Positions 46,651 through 58,110 of a DNA stretch of 64,000 nucleotides are shown here, piece by piece; position 1 is the stretch's first letter, and every line of letters starts with the position of its first letter. The stretch lies in assembly GCA_031772625.1 (NCBI GenBank), contig CM062814.1:366207750-366271749 (forward strand). The letters are read 5' to 3'. Origin of the DNA: Pinus tabuliformis. Lineage: Eukaryota > Streptophyta > Pinopsida > Pinales > Pinaceae. The notes under the pieces are model-generated. The model searched no databases. It was not told the DNA's origin and saw only the letters and a program-made list of their open reading frames with translations. A program made the position numbers and the translations under genes.

Positions 46651-47400
46651 GGACTGCTTGCCACACTACTACTACTATAACTACTGCTACTACAGTTTCA
46701 ATCTACTATACAATTTTCATTCTCTCCAATTGGGCATGGAAGGAGACCCAACTGTGTGTCTAGTGGTATAGGGGATGGCTCTGCAAGATAAAAACCCAAC
46801 TGTGTTTCTAGAAAGAAATTTTCCAACATAAGTGTTAGAAAAGCCAATGGTTAGTTTTCTCCATTCAAGGAAGTCACATTGTGTTTCATGTATCTCTCTG
46901 GAAACACCCATATCTAGTTATTTATGCCCTTTTAAAGAAGAGATCATTGTGACCAGTCAGTGGCAATGTATCCTTGCAGCTTGCTTGACTAGTCTCTACT
47001 AAGAAACATGTCGTATGCTTCCAAGATTTCCACAACTACAATATTGATGCATTGATGAACTCAGTGATTAGACGATAATCGAATGATCACATCCCTAAGC
47101 TCACCAATGGATGGTACACATGTCTTGTCTAGATGGATGATCTATGCACTTTTCTTACTCCATTGAGCATTGATCTTCTTATAAATGGACAGTGGCATGA
47201 CATTAATTGATGCGCCAGAATCAATCAAGTAGTTGTGAACATTGAAGTTAAAGATTTCAAATGACAACATAAATGTTGAGCATAGCAAGTTTTCCTCCTC
47301 CATGTGGATCATGTTAAGAACATATGCTAGCTTGTCAAGAAACATAATTGATCCCTTGTTGGAAGAGGTAACATCACCTGTATAGGTTCACCCAATTTCT
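46651..47400 (-). pseudogene. Element A aspartic protease
   Basis: Active-site motif NYLIDSGASINVMPLSIYKKINA at 47142-47240 lies in frame with an upstream helical stretch MFLDKLAYVLNMI. Downstream (46900-47140) the strands continue in a decayed frame (IGELRDVIIRLSSN, SSKLQGYIATDWS). Retropepsin of the gypsy polyprotein; inactive. Confidence 0.8.
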
Positions 47401-47741
47401 TGCAGAAGAATGTCCCACTAACTCGTGATTTTAGTTAGCTCATACAAAGATATGTTTGCATGAGTCTTCTTCATGTCTTCCACATCATTATATTCGAAAG
47501 CATGGAGACTCACCAAGGTGTTTGGGGGTGATACTGAGTTTGTGGTTTCCGGTGGACTGCTTTTGTCTTTGTTGCTCGTGGATACAATCTTTGTTGTAGT
47601 TGTATTTTCGTACCTTCTCTCAATTTTCTATGTTGAGTTAACTAGTGGACCTACTATCCATAACATGTTTGGTCTTATTTTATCTCTCGGTATCTCAAAC
47701 ACAGTGGGTATTCCTTGATTTCTCAAGATATATCGATTGTT

Positions 47742-49390
47742 TTACTTTGGGTCTGCACTGTCATTCAGAGGCTCCTTCATGGTGGTGGCCTTTTGGGTTG
47801 TGCGAGTACACTGATACATGTTTATTACATGCCCAGTACTTGGGGCTTTATCAGATGAAACATCTTCTTCCTCCTCATTGTCAGGCTCAACATTCTGATT
47901 AGCTGTGAAGGTGTTGGACAGCTGCATACCCATGATTCTCATTCCACAGTTCCATTCTAGGCACGTTATTTCCGAGTTATTGTCATGGTGAAATGTGGAG
48001 TATGAATTTGTCGTGAGCTGGTCATCGTTCAAAACCATATTCGATCTCTATACAGATTTGACCGGCTATCTTTTGATGCTATTTGAAGCAACATTATTTG
48101 TTTGCGAGTACCTAGAAAGCTTGTTGTTAACGGTTTTCTTGCTCATCCATTCTTTAAGTTTAGCAACTTTGGTGGTCAGGAAATTGATGAGACGAGTAAG
48201 GCGCTCAATGTCGTTTTCGTCCTTTTCCTTAGCATTACTCATAGATGTCGAAGGCCTCTCGCCCGTATTGTTGGAGTCCTTAACGGATTCGTCATCTACA
48301 ATGACTCCAATAGTGTGCAGGTCTTTCTCTATGGCAATAGCCTCTTCACAATTCTTAGTTAATGTTGGTCTCATAGCTCACTTGACAAACTGCGCAATAC
48401 TGGTCAGCAGTGCAAACATGTATTAGTCGATGTTGATGGAGTCATGAGGTTTGGTGTCTACTGAGAAATTTTTTAGACTGTGGTTAAACAGCTGATTGAA
48501 ATCTTTAACCTTTTCTTTCTTCTCCATCTTGAGACTACCCAGCTCTTGCAGTAACATGGCAGGGGTCTTGTCTTCAGCAAACATTTCAAGGAAGATCTGT
48601 TTGAACAGTCCACATTTCTGGATGGAATTTTGTTGCAGGATGTGGTACCATACAACTTCTTTGCCATCTAAGGTACATGGAAATAGTCTGCATGCAACAT
48701 CGTCATAACGTACCTTGAGTGTTTGTAGATGTAGGTAGATTGTGTCCAAGTGATATTCTACCTTCATAGCCTTGTCAGGATCATATTTTTTAAAAATATT
48801 CTATGTGTGTCTTGACATCTTGTGCAGGACACCCAGGAGTGCCAATGGGCCCTGAGTCATCCATTCCATATTTTTTTATGCTATGTTGTCCTCTTCATTA
48901 TCCTCCTCCTCCTCTTCTTCATCTAATGATTCTTCTTCTTAGTCTGTTGGCTCTTCTTCCTCTTCTCCTCCTCCTTCATTTCCTTCCCCTCCACCTCCTC
49001 CACTAGAACTTGAGCCTGAGAGTAAGAGCTATTCTTATTCTTCCTTTCAAAACATTGGAGGTTCCTCTTATTTTTCCACAACTTCTGCCATCTCTTCAAC
49101 AATGGAAAAAAATTGCTTCTTCCACAAATGAAACTACCACTCCTGTGGGGGTAGTCGTTTGCTTCCTCTAAGAATATTGAAGAGCGTACACTCTCGGAAT
49201 CAATTCCAACAACATTTTCAAATTGGTGGGTGATGGGATGGACAACTTGAATATGATGATACGAGATTTCACATTTGGGTCTGGGAGGTGAGAAATGACC
49301 AACTTCAGAATTGCATGTAGGGGAGAGGGAGTGAATGTTACTTATTTGACTATATGATGGATGAGTGGGGTTGGTGGGACAATCCTCCAT
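47742..49390 (-). pseudogene. Element A gag
   Basis: From about 49390: a variable N-terminal part, a Lys/Glu-rich acidic run (48900-49010), then the gag core at 48423-48767 (DVACRLFPCTLDGKEVVWYH, LFKQIFLEMFAEDKTPAMLLQEL, EKVKDFNQLFNHSL) and a C-terminal stretch to about 47742 in the same frame. The 300 bases between 47742 and 47400 hold no frame I can follow. Several frameshifts in the first 600 bases. Confidence 0.75.
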
Positions 49391-49401
49391 TTATGGCTGG
49401 A

Positions 49402-49422
49402 GGCCCTCCTTCTAGTGCTAGA
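49402..49422 (-). other. Primer-binding site of element A
   Basis: Minus strand CTAGCACTAGAAGGAGGGCC next to the 5' LTR, similar to the site of element B. Confidence 0.55.
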
Positions 49423-49424
49423 AA

Positions 49425-51151
49425 TGTTGATGGTGCTAGACTTGCCAACATTCAGGAGATCTCCCAGGTATGAAGTCACAACCAGACCTCACACCATTTA
49501 TTGTAGGAGTCCAATCCGGTATAATGGCCTGGTTTCCATTCTCTTAGAGATTTTCCTTAGCTCTTGTTTTTCAGAACATGAGAGTGTTATGTTGGTATCT
49601 TCGAAAAGAGAGGTGAGTGTGCCTGGTGAGTGTGTAATATAACTTTTGTCTAGGTTCTTTACTGCAAAGGGGGAGATTAAAGTGATTGTCTAAGTGAGAG
49701 GTAGTAATACCACCCAGGAAGAGACGCACACGAATCAAAATATGTCTATCCAACATCCAATGGAGTAGTCCACAGTAGATGTGGTAGTCATTAAAACCAA
49801 AGTACAAGGGAAAACACGTACACCATCTAGCATAGTAGGTCACACGGGTGTGAGGAATTTTATAACTAGTAAACAAGAAATGTTTGTCTAATATCCTATG
49901 GAGTAGTCCACAAGTACGAGACACCATTGATAACCAATACAAGACATTCCCAACAATGTAAGTACTAAATCAACCAAAGTAGTTCAACTATGTTAATACA
50001 AGTGAAACAAACATGCATTACAAAAGCCAAAAGAATAGTCTTACAAACATCTACAAAACATGCATGAAAACATGTTAGGCTTAACAAGCCTTTGTATTAA
50101 GAAAATGTTCCAAGACACAGTGATACACCATACATCACTAGTCCTAGTAGTGGGACATTGGAGCCAATCCTCGCTCTTCAGAGAACTGACTGAAACTCTC
50201 AAGGCTATGTGGGAGGAACCAAGGTGAAAAACCCTTGCTCATACAATGGGAGGGGTATACATACCCAAGGGTGATGCTTGACCCATGTGACTCTTGGACA
50301 ACTCTCATGACCATTCAACTTCCTATGACTTCTCAACTTACAAGAATTTTCATCTTCATGTGTGTGTTTGTTTGACTTTCACTTTACATTACTTTCAGTT
50401 ACAACAGATATGGCTCATAGTAGTGATTTGGAATTAACAACTCATGACAAAAATTGACATGACACTACTCAAATGGAATGGCTAGCTATGGTGGGAATGT
50501 CAAATTGTTGTTGTTGCTGAGTGATGGACGTGTTGTTGGATGTGCTCTGTCTTTTCCTTTGCATGGCTTGATGCTAGAGGGTCTTCAATGGTATTGGTCT
50601 TGTAAGATGGTTAAATGCATCTGCTACTTTCACTTGCTCTTTAATGAGCTTCTTTCTTCCATCCAGCTGCAAGTGAGTCTTCTAGCATGTGCACTACTCC
50701 TTCATCCCATTTATCATCTCACCATGATTTATCAATGTACCTGTTCCTACAATTCACTCATGATGGGATGACATCAAATCCAAAACCTCCTAGTCTAAGA
50801 TGATGGATTGCTTTCCATGGTATGAGCCCAAGATAGATGACAGGCTAGGAACGGGGTCTAGTAACTATGCAACACATAGTTCCAGGTGACAGGGAAGGAG
50901 GCTAGTCATTGAGACTACACAGAGTGCAACTCAGGCTTGGATGAGGAACTCCAGGGCACAATATTCATTGTCGAGAAAAACTGCGTAGTGGCCACTTGGA
51001 GGCAGAATTGTGTAACTGGGTTAATCAGTGGAAGTTGCAAGGTGATGCCTTGGGAGGCATGAATGTTTGCAACCATAAAAGAAAAATAAAGGAAGGCTTC
51101 GAAAATTGAGTGTTAGCCAAAATTTTGGAGGGTGTTGCATCCACTACAGCA
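49425..51151 (-). repeat. Element A 5' LTR
   Basis: Plus strand begins TGTTGATGGTGC and ends CTACAGCA. Its first 80 bases and last 30 bases resemble the B LTR (GACCTCACACCATTTATTGTAGGAGTCC; AAAATTTTGGAGGGTG), the middle does not. The partner LTR is outside the window, so boundaries rest on the primer site and on the B comparison. ORFs within it are chance. Confidence 0.65.
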
Positions 51152-51659
51152 ACTTCCTAGAACATAACAAATATTTCCTCAAACACATGGAAAACATGTA
51201 AGCTATAGGTCATGAATGCATATTTTATCGCAAAAGTTTGAGATTCAACTGAGAATCACTAAGAAGGCCCTATTCCCTCTCCACATATCTGCAACAAAAC
51301 TTATTAGTCTATACATTCGTCAATTGATCAATAGCTAAACTATTGATGACAAGAGCCATAGAAGATACACATCATCTAAACAACATATAACCATAAAATA
51401 ACCACCATATAAACCATAGAAACCGACCTATAATATCACCAAAACATATACATGAATCACAATAGAATAATAGATCATATTAACATATGAAGATACCAAC
51501 TAAGTCAGGGATTTCCACATACCACCCGACCATAAATTGCGCTGAGCCAAATCTCTCTTTGAGCCAATCACCCTGATGCCATATTCTAAGCATGAATGTG
51601 GGATCTCATGGAATAAACCAAACAAAAACCAAACTAGGGTTTCCAGAGGAAAAACCACC
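51152..51659. other. Gene-free interval between elements A and F
   Basis: AT-rich, no supported frame or structured repeat. It may hold the pol end or LTR of element F, but I could not identify boundaries. Confidence 0.4.
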
Positions 51660-51869
51660 TCAACCCTCCTTGGTCTTAATTTTATTTACATAGGAAATCA
51701 ACCAGGGGTTGTTACACCTCACTATCTCCCTAATGAAGATCTTAGCTACCTCACTAGTTGAATTTGTAGACTTCATTGCAGTGAAGTGAGCTACCTTGAT
51801 CAATATGTCAACCACAGCCATGATGGAATCATGTTGTCTCAATGTCCTCAGAAAATATGTAATAGCCAA
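51660..51869 (-). pseudogene. Element F integrase fragment
   Basis: RQHDSIMAVVDILIKVAHFTAMKS and TSEVAKIFIREIVR match the gypsy integrase core around the first helix; catalytic parts downstream are absent. It joins RT remnants directly, marking a deletion. Confidence 0.75.
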
Positions 51870-52694
51870 TCTGTAAGAAGTTCCCGATGAACTACTTGTA
51901 ATAACCTGCTAGTCCCATAAATGATCTGACCTCATCTACTTTCCTAGGAGTTTGAAACACCATGATAGCTTTAATAATTCTAGGTCCATTGCTATCCCTT
52001 GCTTGGAAACAACATGTCCTAAGTAGTGAATATGTGACTAAAAGAAACTACACTTGTTGAGCTTGGCACAAAACTTATGCTCTCTCAATAATCTCAATGA
52101 TGTTGCCTAGTTCTGTGCATGCTCTTCCTCATTCTTGGCGTATATCAATATATCATCAATAAGAAATATCACAAAATTGTCCAAGTAAGGATGTAACACA
52201 TTATTCATCAAACACATGAAAGTGGTTGGAACATTGGTAAGATGAAAAAGAACCACCATAAACTCATAATGTCCATCCCTTGTACAAAATGCAATATTTT
52301 AGATTTCTTCTTCATTAATGCGCTCCTAATGATATCCCAATATCATATAAATCTTTGACAATACTACAACTCCCTTCAAATGACCAAACAAATAATCAAT
52401 CCGTGGTAATGGATAACTCTTCTTGATAATCACCTTATTCAACTGTATGTAATTGATGCACAATTCGAGAGAACTATCCTTCTTTACGAACAATATTGGC
52501 TCACCCCAAGGAAATACCCTTGGCTTTACGTGTCCTTTATCAATCATTTCCTTAATTTTCAACTTCAATTCCACCAACTTCGAAGTGCTCATCCTGTAAG
52601 ATGCCTTAGATGTTGGTGATACACATAGGATCAACTCAATATAAAAGTCCACCTCTCTATGAGGAGGAAACTCTGAAATCTCTACAGGAAACAC
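51870..52694 (-). pseudogene. Element F reverse transcriptase
   Basis: Open at 52326-52694: [80 protein letters not shown]. Downstream a frame with stops gives [27 protein letters not shown] (active site IDD) and HYLGHVVSKQGI, then VRSFMGLAGYY. Inactive. Confidence 0.82.
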
Positions 52695-52873
52695 ATCTTG
52701 AAACTATTGCAAAATAGGATACCTATTCAGTACTTCCTCATCCTCAACATCCTTCCCTTTGTCATTGGAAATATGCACTACAAACAATAAACATATTTTT
52801 TGGAAACTACGCTTTCTTTGGATAACTGTAACCATTCTCACTGATGTAGGCTTCTTCTTTATCTACAATATGC

Positions 52874-53160
52874 TCATTTCTGCATCATCAATAGGCGCTT
52901 GATATCCTTGTCATAACAGTCCACTTTAGTCCTATGAATGAACAACCAATCCATGCCCAAAATCATACTATATGATTCCAAAGGAAGAACATTTAGATGT
53001 GTTAATGTATGCATACCATTAAACTCAAATGCACAAGATCTCACCCAATGATTAACTCTTCTCTTGGTCCCTATAACCAAATTCACAACCAAGATTCAGT
53101 GTGCACTTATTTATTGAAGCAACACTTATCCACCACATCAAGACTGATATAACTATAACT
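52874..53160 (-). pseudogene. Element F aspartic protease, decayed
   Basis: THLNVLPLESYSMILGMDWLFIHRTKVDCYDK is the typical C-terminal part of a gypsy protease (LGMDWL). The active-site strand upstream (about 53100-53160) has stops and cannot be read cleanly. Confidence 0.7.
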
Positions 53161-53339
53161 AGTTCTAGGATTAATGAAAATGGAACAACTTGATCACAAA
53201 TCTTACCTTCAATCTCGATAATGGATGCCTAATGATCAGCCTGCCTATTATCCAATGTTGCATCAATCCAAGGAATACTCTTCCCAACCTCCCCAATTGT
53301 TTGTGCCTCATGAGCATTGAAAATCTGAGCTCTGTCACC

Positions 53340-53860
53340 CTAGTATGATGGACACTCATACTCACGATGCTCTCCACCACAAGTACAAAACCTCAAAGGT
53401 TTCCTTCCATTATCCTTATTTTTCTCCTTTAGCTGAAATCCATGTCCCCTGTCAATTACATTGAACTTCTTATCAGGTGCTATGTTCTCCTTATCACCTG
53501 CATTATGAGGTCTTCCTCACTTGTTAGCCCACTTTCCTTTAATCTTCTCACTACCTTTAAAATCAAGTTTAGGCTTAGATTTGCACGTAGACTTCTCATA
53601 ATAATGTTTTAGCTTCCTCACGACTTCCTTTAATGACTGAGAATCATCATACTCAATCTGGTTTCTAAATGCTAAAGGTAGTCCATGGATGAACCTTTGG
53701 ACCTTTTTCTTCTGATTCTTAAGGTAGGTCACATACCTCAACAAATCCATCAACTTGTTCATGTACTCTTCATCTATCATGGAACCCATATTTAGCTCAT
53801 AAAATTCCTTAGCCTTTCTGTCATTATATCTCTTAGGCAAGTACACCTTATATGAATTTT
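53340..53860 (-). pseudogene. Element F gag and zinc motif
   Basis: FYELNMGSMIDEEYMNKLMDLLRYVTYL and KVQRFIHGLPLAFRNQIEYDD are the retrotransposon gag core (53517-53846). Further on, CTCGGEHREYEC (53345-53385) is a CCHC-like knuckle with reduced spacing. A TGA and frame changes separate them. Confidence 0.78.
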
Positions 53861-54354
53861 TTTATACATAAACATTATTAAATATTTTGACATTATAGTA
53901 AAATAATTCTATCACTTTATATCAACTTAACAACTAAGTGACTTTTAATAATTGTACATTCTTTATCATTTGCAATCAACTTATAAATAAATTAACACCT
54001 ATTTTAAAAAGTAAATACCACATGTATCATAACATAAGGCAGGCTGTGAATTCAGGGCGATCAATCCAATCAATAATGCAAAGTGAGGTGACACATTTCC
54101 CCTTAATGAAACTCTAACTATACCATGATGATCAACTACCCTATTGGCCTATTCTTTTCTAGTATCAAGACCTTTCTGTTAGGAAATCCCACCAAGTTAG
54201 TTGGTATCTTGGAGGTATATCACATGTGTTGGACTGCTCTAAAGATTTTCTTAAAGTCTTTCATGTATATCACATGTATTAGAGGTGAAATTTATCTGCA
54301 TGACTTTTATATTATTATTCTAATTCTAATCACACCGAAGGTCTTTTTTCATTA
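53861..54354. other. AT-rich gene-free interval
   Basis: Nothing recognised. The ORF at 54125-54355 has no similarity I can name. Confidence 0.4.
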
Positions 54355-54972
54355 GGGAAATTTTGAGGTCTAAAATGGGCCTCCTATGAAAAATGTACAA
54401 CCAAAATAAACTTTATAAGAACCAATAGGATTCAAGATGATGATGTAAACCATGGAAGATGATTCACCATTTTTCGAGTAAAAAAGTAAAAATATTAAAA
54501 AATAATAAAATAATAAAACTAATTTTTTAACTCGTATTTTCAACTTATCTCACTAATTGTTTACTCATATTTCAAGCAGGAGTACTCGTTGGATGCAAAA
54601 TTTAACTCCTTATCCAAGGAGTACCCATGTTGCATAATTTCGATGGACTCTGCTACACAAAAAATGAGAAATACATCAAAAAACGTGATTGCAATCACGT
54701 TTTTCATGTATTTCTCATTTTTCGTGTAGTAGGGTCCATCGAAAGTATGTAACATGGGTACTCCTTGGATGAGAAATCAAATTCTGGATCTAACGAGTGT
54801 CATGGCTTGAAATTTTAGCAAACCCATTAGGAGATAAGTCTAAATATGAGTTGAAAAATTAGTTTTTTCTTTTTTCCCTCTAAAATTTGATGATGTAATC
54901 TAATCTTATTTTATTATTTCCACTATTATTTTATAATTTCCTTTGGAGGCCCATTTTAGACCTCAAAATTCC
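54355..54972. mobile_element. Fold-back MITE-like element
   Basis: The termini are inverted: GGGAAATTTTGAGGTCTAAAATGGGC at the left and its near-exact complement at the right (54949-54972). The arms pair over almost the whole length to a perfect 18-base palindrome ACGTGATTGCAATCACGT at 54683-54700. No coding capacity. Flanks are TTA/ATA, so TSD is unclear. A second arm of the same family is at 56300-56506. Confidence 0.8.
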
Positions 54973-55535
54973 CATAATGTAATGGGAGGGTTCCCCTGCA
55001 CCTTTCATTGTCTGTTCATATCCAATTAAAGGAGGGCACATATTCATTTTTTTGTTTGATTGATTTTTGTCTCCATCAACTATCTTGCATGCAAAATACC
55101 CAATAAATTCTCACGCATTAATCATCTCCAAATATATCAAGCAAGCTTCTCCAAAGCAGCAAAGAAGTTTCTCTTAACATGAGCACCCGAGCCTAGGTCT
55201 TAACCTGAGCACCCAAGCTTAGGTATAAACATATCCGCAGGACATGGTTAAAGTTAACTCCAATCACAACCGCACCATTGAATAAAAATGACGTGTGCTT
55301 TTCTTTAGCCCTTTGTTAAAAATGATAAAACCTTAGAAAAACGTCCATGCGCTCAAGATATGAATAACAATCTAAGCTAGTGGTGTCCGTTGATTCATGA
55401 TAACTGCATTATGTCGTGGTTTGTTAATGTATGTTTAATACTTATTTTTTTCCTGGTTTAAAGGCTTTATGTTTTTTGGACAACTTCACATATATTATTT
55501 ACCGAGTGCACCAAAAATATTAAATTAACCAATTA
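54973..55535. other. AT-rich gene-free interval
   Basis: No supported feature. Contains a near-duplicate of GAGCACCCGAGCCTAGG / GAGCACCCAAGCTTAGG at about 55181-55220. Confidence 0.4.
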
Positions 55536-55596
55536 AATATATATATATATATATAATATTAATTTATATATATATATATATGTATATTTAATATTA

Positions 55597-55634
<38 letters not shown>
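55536..55634. repeat. TA microsatellite cluster
   Basis: Three runs of alternating A and T (55536-55555, 55566-55581, 55600-55632) separated by ATTTAATATTAATT-like bits. Confidence 0.95.
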
Positions 55635-55936
55635 CTCAATAAATGGAAGTATATTTAATTTTTCTATATCATTTAATTATTAGAAAAAATAATACATTAT
55701 ATTTAAATATAATATGAAATTTCTTCGTAACAACATATGTTACTAATGTTTAGTTATGTATATCATATTCGATGTTTTGGAAAAGATTATTACAAAAATT
55801 GATTTAAATTATTTAGTTATAGGAAACAACATGTGTGAATCTATCAATTTATTTCTTTTTAATCAGAAATTATATATATTATTTTTAAATTTTAAATAAC
55901 AAATTTATTAAAAAAAATCCACTCATATCTCATGTG

Positions 55937-56056
55937 GAAATAATATTATCAACTGAAAAGTTAAACAAGGCAAGTGTGAATTATACGTGTGATTTTAAAA
56001 TAATATTATCAACTGAGAAGTTAAACAAGGCAAGTGTGAATTATACGTGTGATTTT
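55937..56056. repeat. 60-bp tandem duplication
   Basis: Two adjacent 60-base units starting AAATAATATTATC differ by only a few bases. Because 60 is a multiple of three, the frame at 55934-56152 stays open; I see no reason to call it a gene. Confidence 0.9.
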
Positions 56057-56299
56057 ATAATTAACGGATATTGTATAACACTTCAATGTTTACCCACTCA
56101 ACAGAACGTGCAAGTGTTACCACGTTTTCATTATATGAATTATTATATATAGAAAGTGGCCCTGCAAAACGATCCAGATCCACGAATTATTACACTAAAG
56201 GTAGTCTATATAAAGGAATGCTCGCTCACCGATCGTAGTTTGTCCCTATCCAATTGGAAAAGGCATGTTTTGATGTATGTTTTTGTATTTTTGTTGTAA

Positions 56300-56506
56300 G
56301 CAAAATTTTAAGGAGATAAGTGTTAAATACGAGTAGTTTTATTATTTTATTATTTTTTAATCTTTTTACTTTTTTACTTTAAAAGTGGTGAATCATTCTT
56401 TATGGTTGACATCATAATCTTGAATCCCATTGGTTATTATAAATATAATTTTGGTTGTACATTTTTCTTAGGAGACCCATTTTGGACCTCAAAATTCCTC
56501 TAATGG
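56300..56506. mobile_element. Solitary arm of the fold-back MITE family
   Basis: The reverse complement of 56300-56506 aligns with 54351-54550, including the terminus (GACCTCAAAATTCC at 56492-56505). The matching opposite arm was not found nearby. Truncated copy, or the distal end of a larger element. Confidence 0.75.
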
Positions 56507-57370
56507 CGTGTTACTTTACACTAGCTTCACCACGTATGACAGAGAAATCACACTCATCTCTTTCACTATGGTTTCAGTGCATGCCAACACAAACCCGTTT
56601 CTGAAGAAACCATCAGGGAGTTGATGCTGAATTCTCTTTCGAACATTCATGCTAAAGTGAGGTTTGATGGTCTGCACACTTAGAATGTCCATGGCTTATA
56701 TCCAACATCTTTGGACATGAGAGAAGATGATATCAAAGGACATGCATTTACAAGTTGAATGCCTAGAAACAATTTTCTTAAGCATATGGAGCTATCGACA
56801 ATTGCATACAGTCTCAATCGCTCCTTTAAATTGCAAAAATACTAGACCTATTTAAATTTAGGATGTGAGCATTCAACCCAAGGTGGACATCTATGGTGAA
56901 GCAAATGCCTCCACCACATCTAATCCAAATCTTTTACTTCATCAATGCATACATATTTTCATTTAAAAGAGCATGTAACCAAGTAACATAGACACACAAA
57001 AAGAAGTGGAAATCAAAACCAACATGAGATCAAAGCCACAAGATGATTTGGTTATGAAGTTAACCTAATGTGGGCTACATCTCGGAGCCCTTCTCAATGC
57101 GGGGTGGAGGAGGGGCTCATTCATTAAATGGAAGCAAAAACAAATTACAATCAACTTTACATAAATTACCCTTATACCTCCATTTTCCAGCATTCACTGA
57201 AAATGCAAAGCTCAGCTGTAGAAACAGGTATCATCGTTAGATTCGTTGCGTGAAATCATGTCAAACGACTATAAACTTGGCCCTTTTCTGACACCAATGA
57301 AATATGGACTCTCGGGAACCTCAAAGATTCTCCCAAATATTTCTTCCTGGAGATGGGAAAAAAATACGTT
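56507..57370. other. Gene-free interval
   Basis: No supported gene or repeat. The minus ORF at 57269-57475 overlaps the degenerate duplication described next and is not recognised. Confidence 0.4.
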
Positions 57371-57690
57371 GCTTGGATGAAAATTATGAGCACACCACTG
57401 CACTTCCTGTGAAATTCTAAGAAAGATGACTATAAAGTCAACATCTTTCCACCTCTGCAAAAAATCAACCTCCAAGGGAAGCTTTTAGATTCCTAAAAAT
57501 TAGGTAAAGATTCCTCACTATTGACTGCCTAAAATTTTGCTGCTTAGATGAGGAAATGGACCAAACCATCATGTTCCTTGTGAAATTCTGGTTCGTTTGA
57601 GTATAAATTTGTCATGAATCTGACACTGTGAAAAATCACTGTCTAGGGAATATTTTAGATTCCTCACTACCACATGGAATATTCCAAGGA
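57371..57690. repeat. Degenerate tandem duplication, period about 171 bp
   Basis: 57371-57505 and 57542-57668 share order and sequence: GCTTGGATGA/GCTTAGATGA, CCTTGTGAAATTCT, and GGGAA...TTTTAGATTCCT. Old and diverged. Confidence 0.55.
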
Positions 57691-58019
57691 ATATTCCCTT
57701 AGAATATTCTCATCTCGAAAAACATGCCCAACCTAGTGCAGTTCTAGCTTGACTCCTGGTTCAGCTCAGCCTCCGCTTCCTCTGCTTTGGTGGGTGGAGA
57801 ATACAAGGAAAGCTCGTTTGGGCATATGTCTAGGTCATTTGGCTTGGAGGGCGGAGGTCTGGGGGTCAATCCTGTGCACCGCCCCAAAATAACACGTGCT
57901 TTTGGTTTTTTGGGCACTTTTTTTTAAACCATTGGCGCATGGTTTTAATATAGAGGTGGTTTAGATTGTTCAACCATTTGCAAGGGCTGTTGGCAGGCGA
58001 TTAGCAATTCGTGTCTTGT
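57691..58019. other. Gene-free interval
   Basis: Nothing recognised. Confidence 0.4.
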
Positions 58020-58110
58020 GTTACAGTATGGGATAGCTCGGGTAGTGGGCTGACCAGGTAGCCGGGTAGGTTCAAACCCCTTCGGCCCCGATTATATTTA
58101 ATAAATGTGA
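58020..58110 (+). mobile_element. Candidate tRNA-derived SINE head
   Basis: TAGCTCGGGTAGTGGG (58034-58049) resembles a pol III A box and GGTTCAAACCCC (58069-58080) a B box, about 35 bases apart as in tRNA genes. The segment does not fold as a full tRNA by eye. Tail and TSDs not identified. Confidence 0.45.

Larger units (their letters stand above)
1..51151 (-). mobile_element. Element A: old Ty3/gypsy retrotransposon, 5' part, split by element B
   Basis: On the minus strand the order is 5' LTR (49425-51151), primer site, gag, aspartic protease, an RNase H-fold domain, then reverse transcriptase, which breaks at 45513 and resumes at 686. The rest of pol and the 3' LTR lie left of the window. 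Elements B, C, D and E together account for 687-45512. All frames carry stops and shifts, so A is dead. That RT resumes in frame after removing B and one TSD is direct evidence that both parts are one element. Confidence 0.85.
51660..53860 (-). mobile_element. Element F: Ty3/gypsy relic with internal deletion
   Basis: Minus strand holds gag, zinc motif, protease, RT and a piece of integrase in 2.2 kb. RNase H and the integrase zinc domain are missing: the RT thumb runs straight into the integrase core near 51860. No LTRs found. Sequence type fits the chromovirus side of gypsy, judged from RT and gag motifs only. Confidence 0.75.

Noticed and set aside
54561..54755. 64-residue ORF inside the fold-back element
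   Set aside because: Lies across the palindromic centre; no similarity and no start context.
54351..56506. One large 2.15-kb element with the outer arms as terminal repeats
   Set aside because: The arm at 54860-54972 pairs with the left arm right through to a shared centre, so the 618-bp fold-back is a complete unit; the distant arm is better read as another copy. Not fully excluded.
57269..57475. Small minus ORF as host gene
   Set aside because: Falls in a degenerate tandem duplication and its frame is not preserved in the second unit.
58020..58110. Functional tRNA gene
   Set aside because: A- and B-box-like blocks are present, but no acceptor or anticodon stem could be paired by eye.
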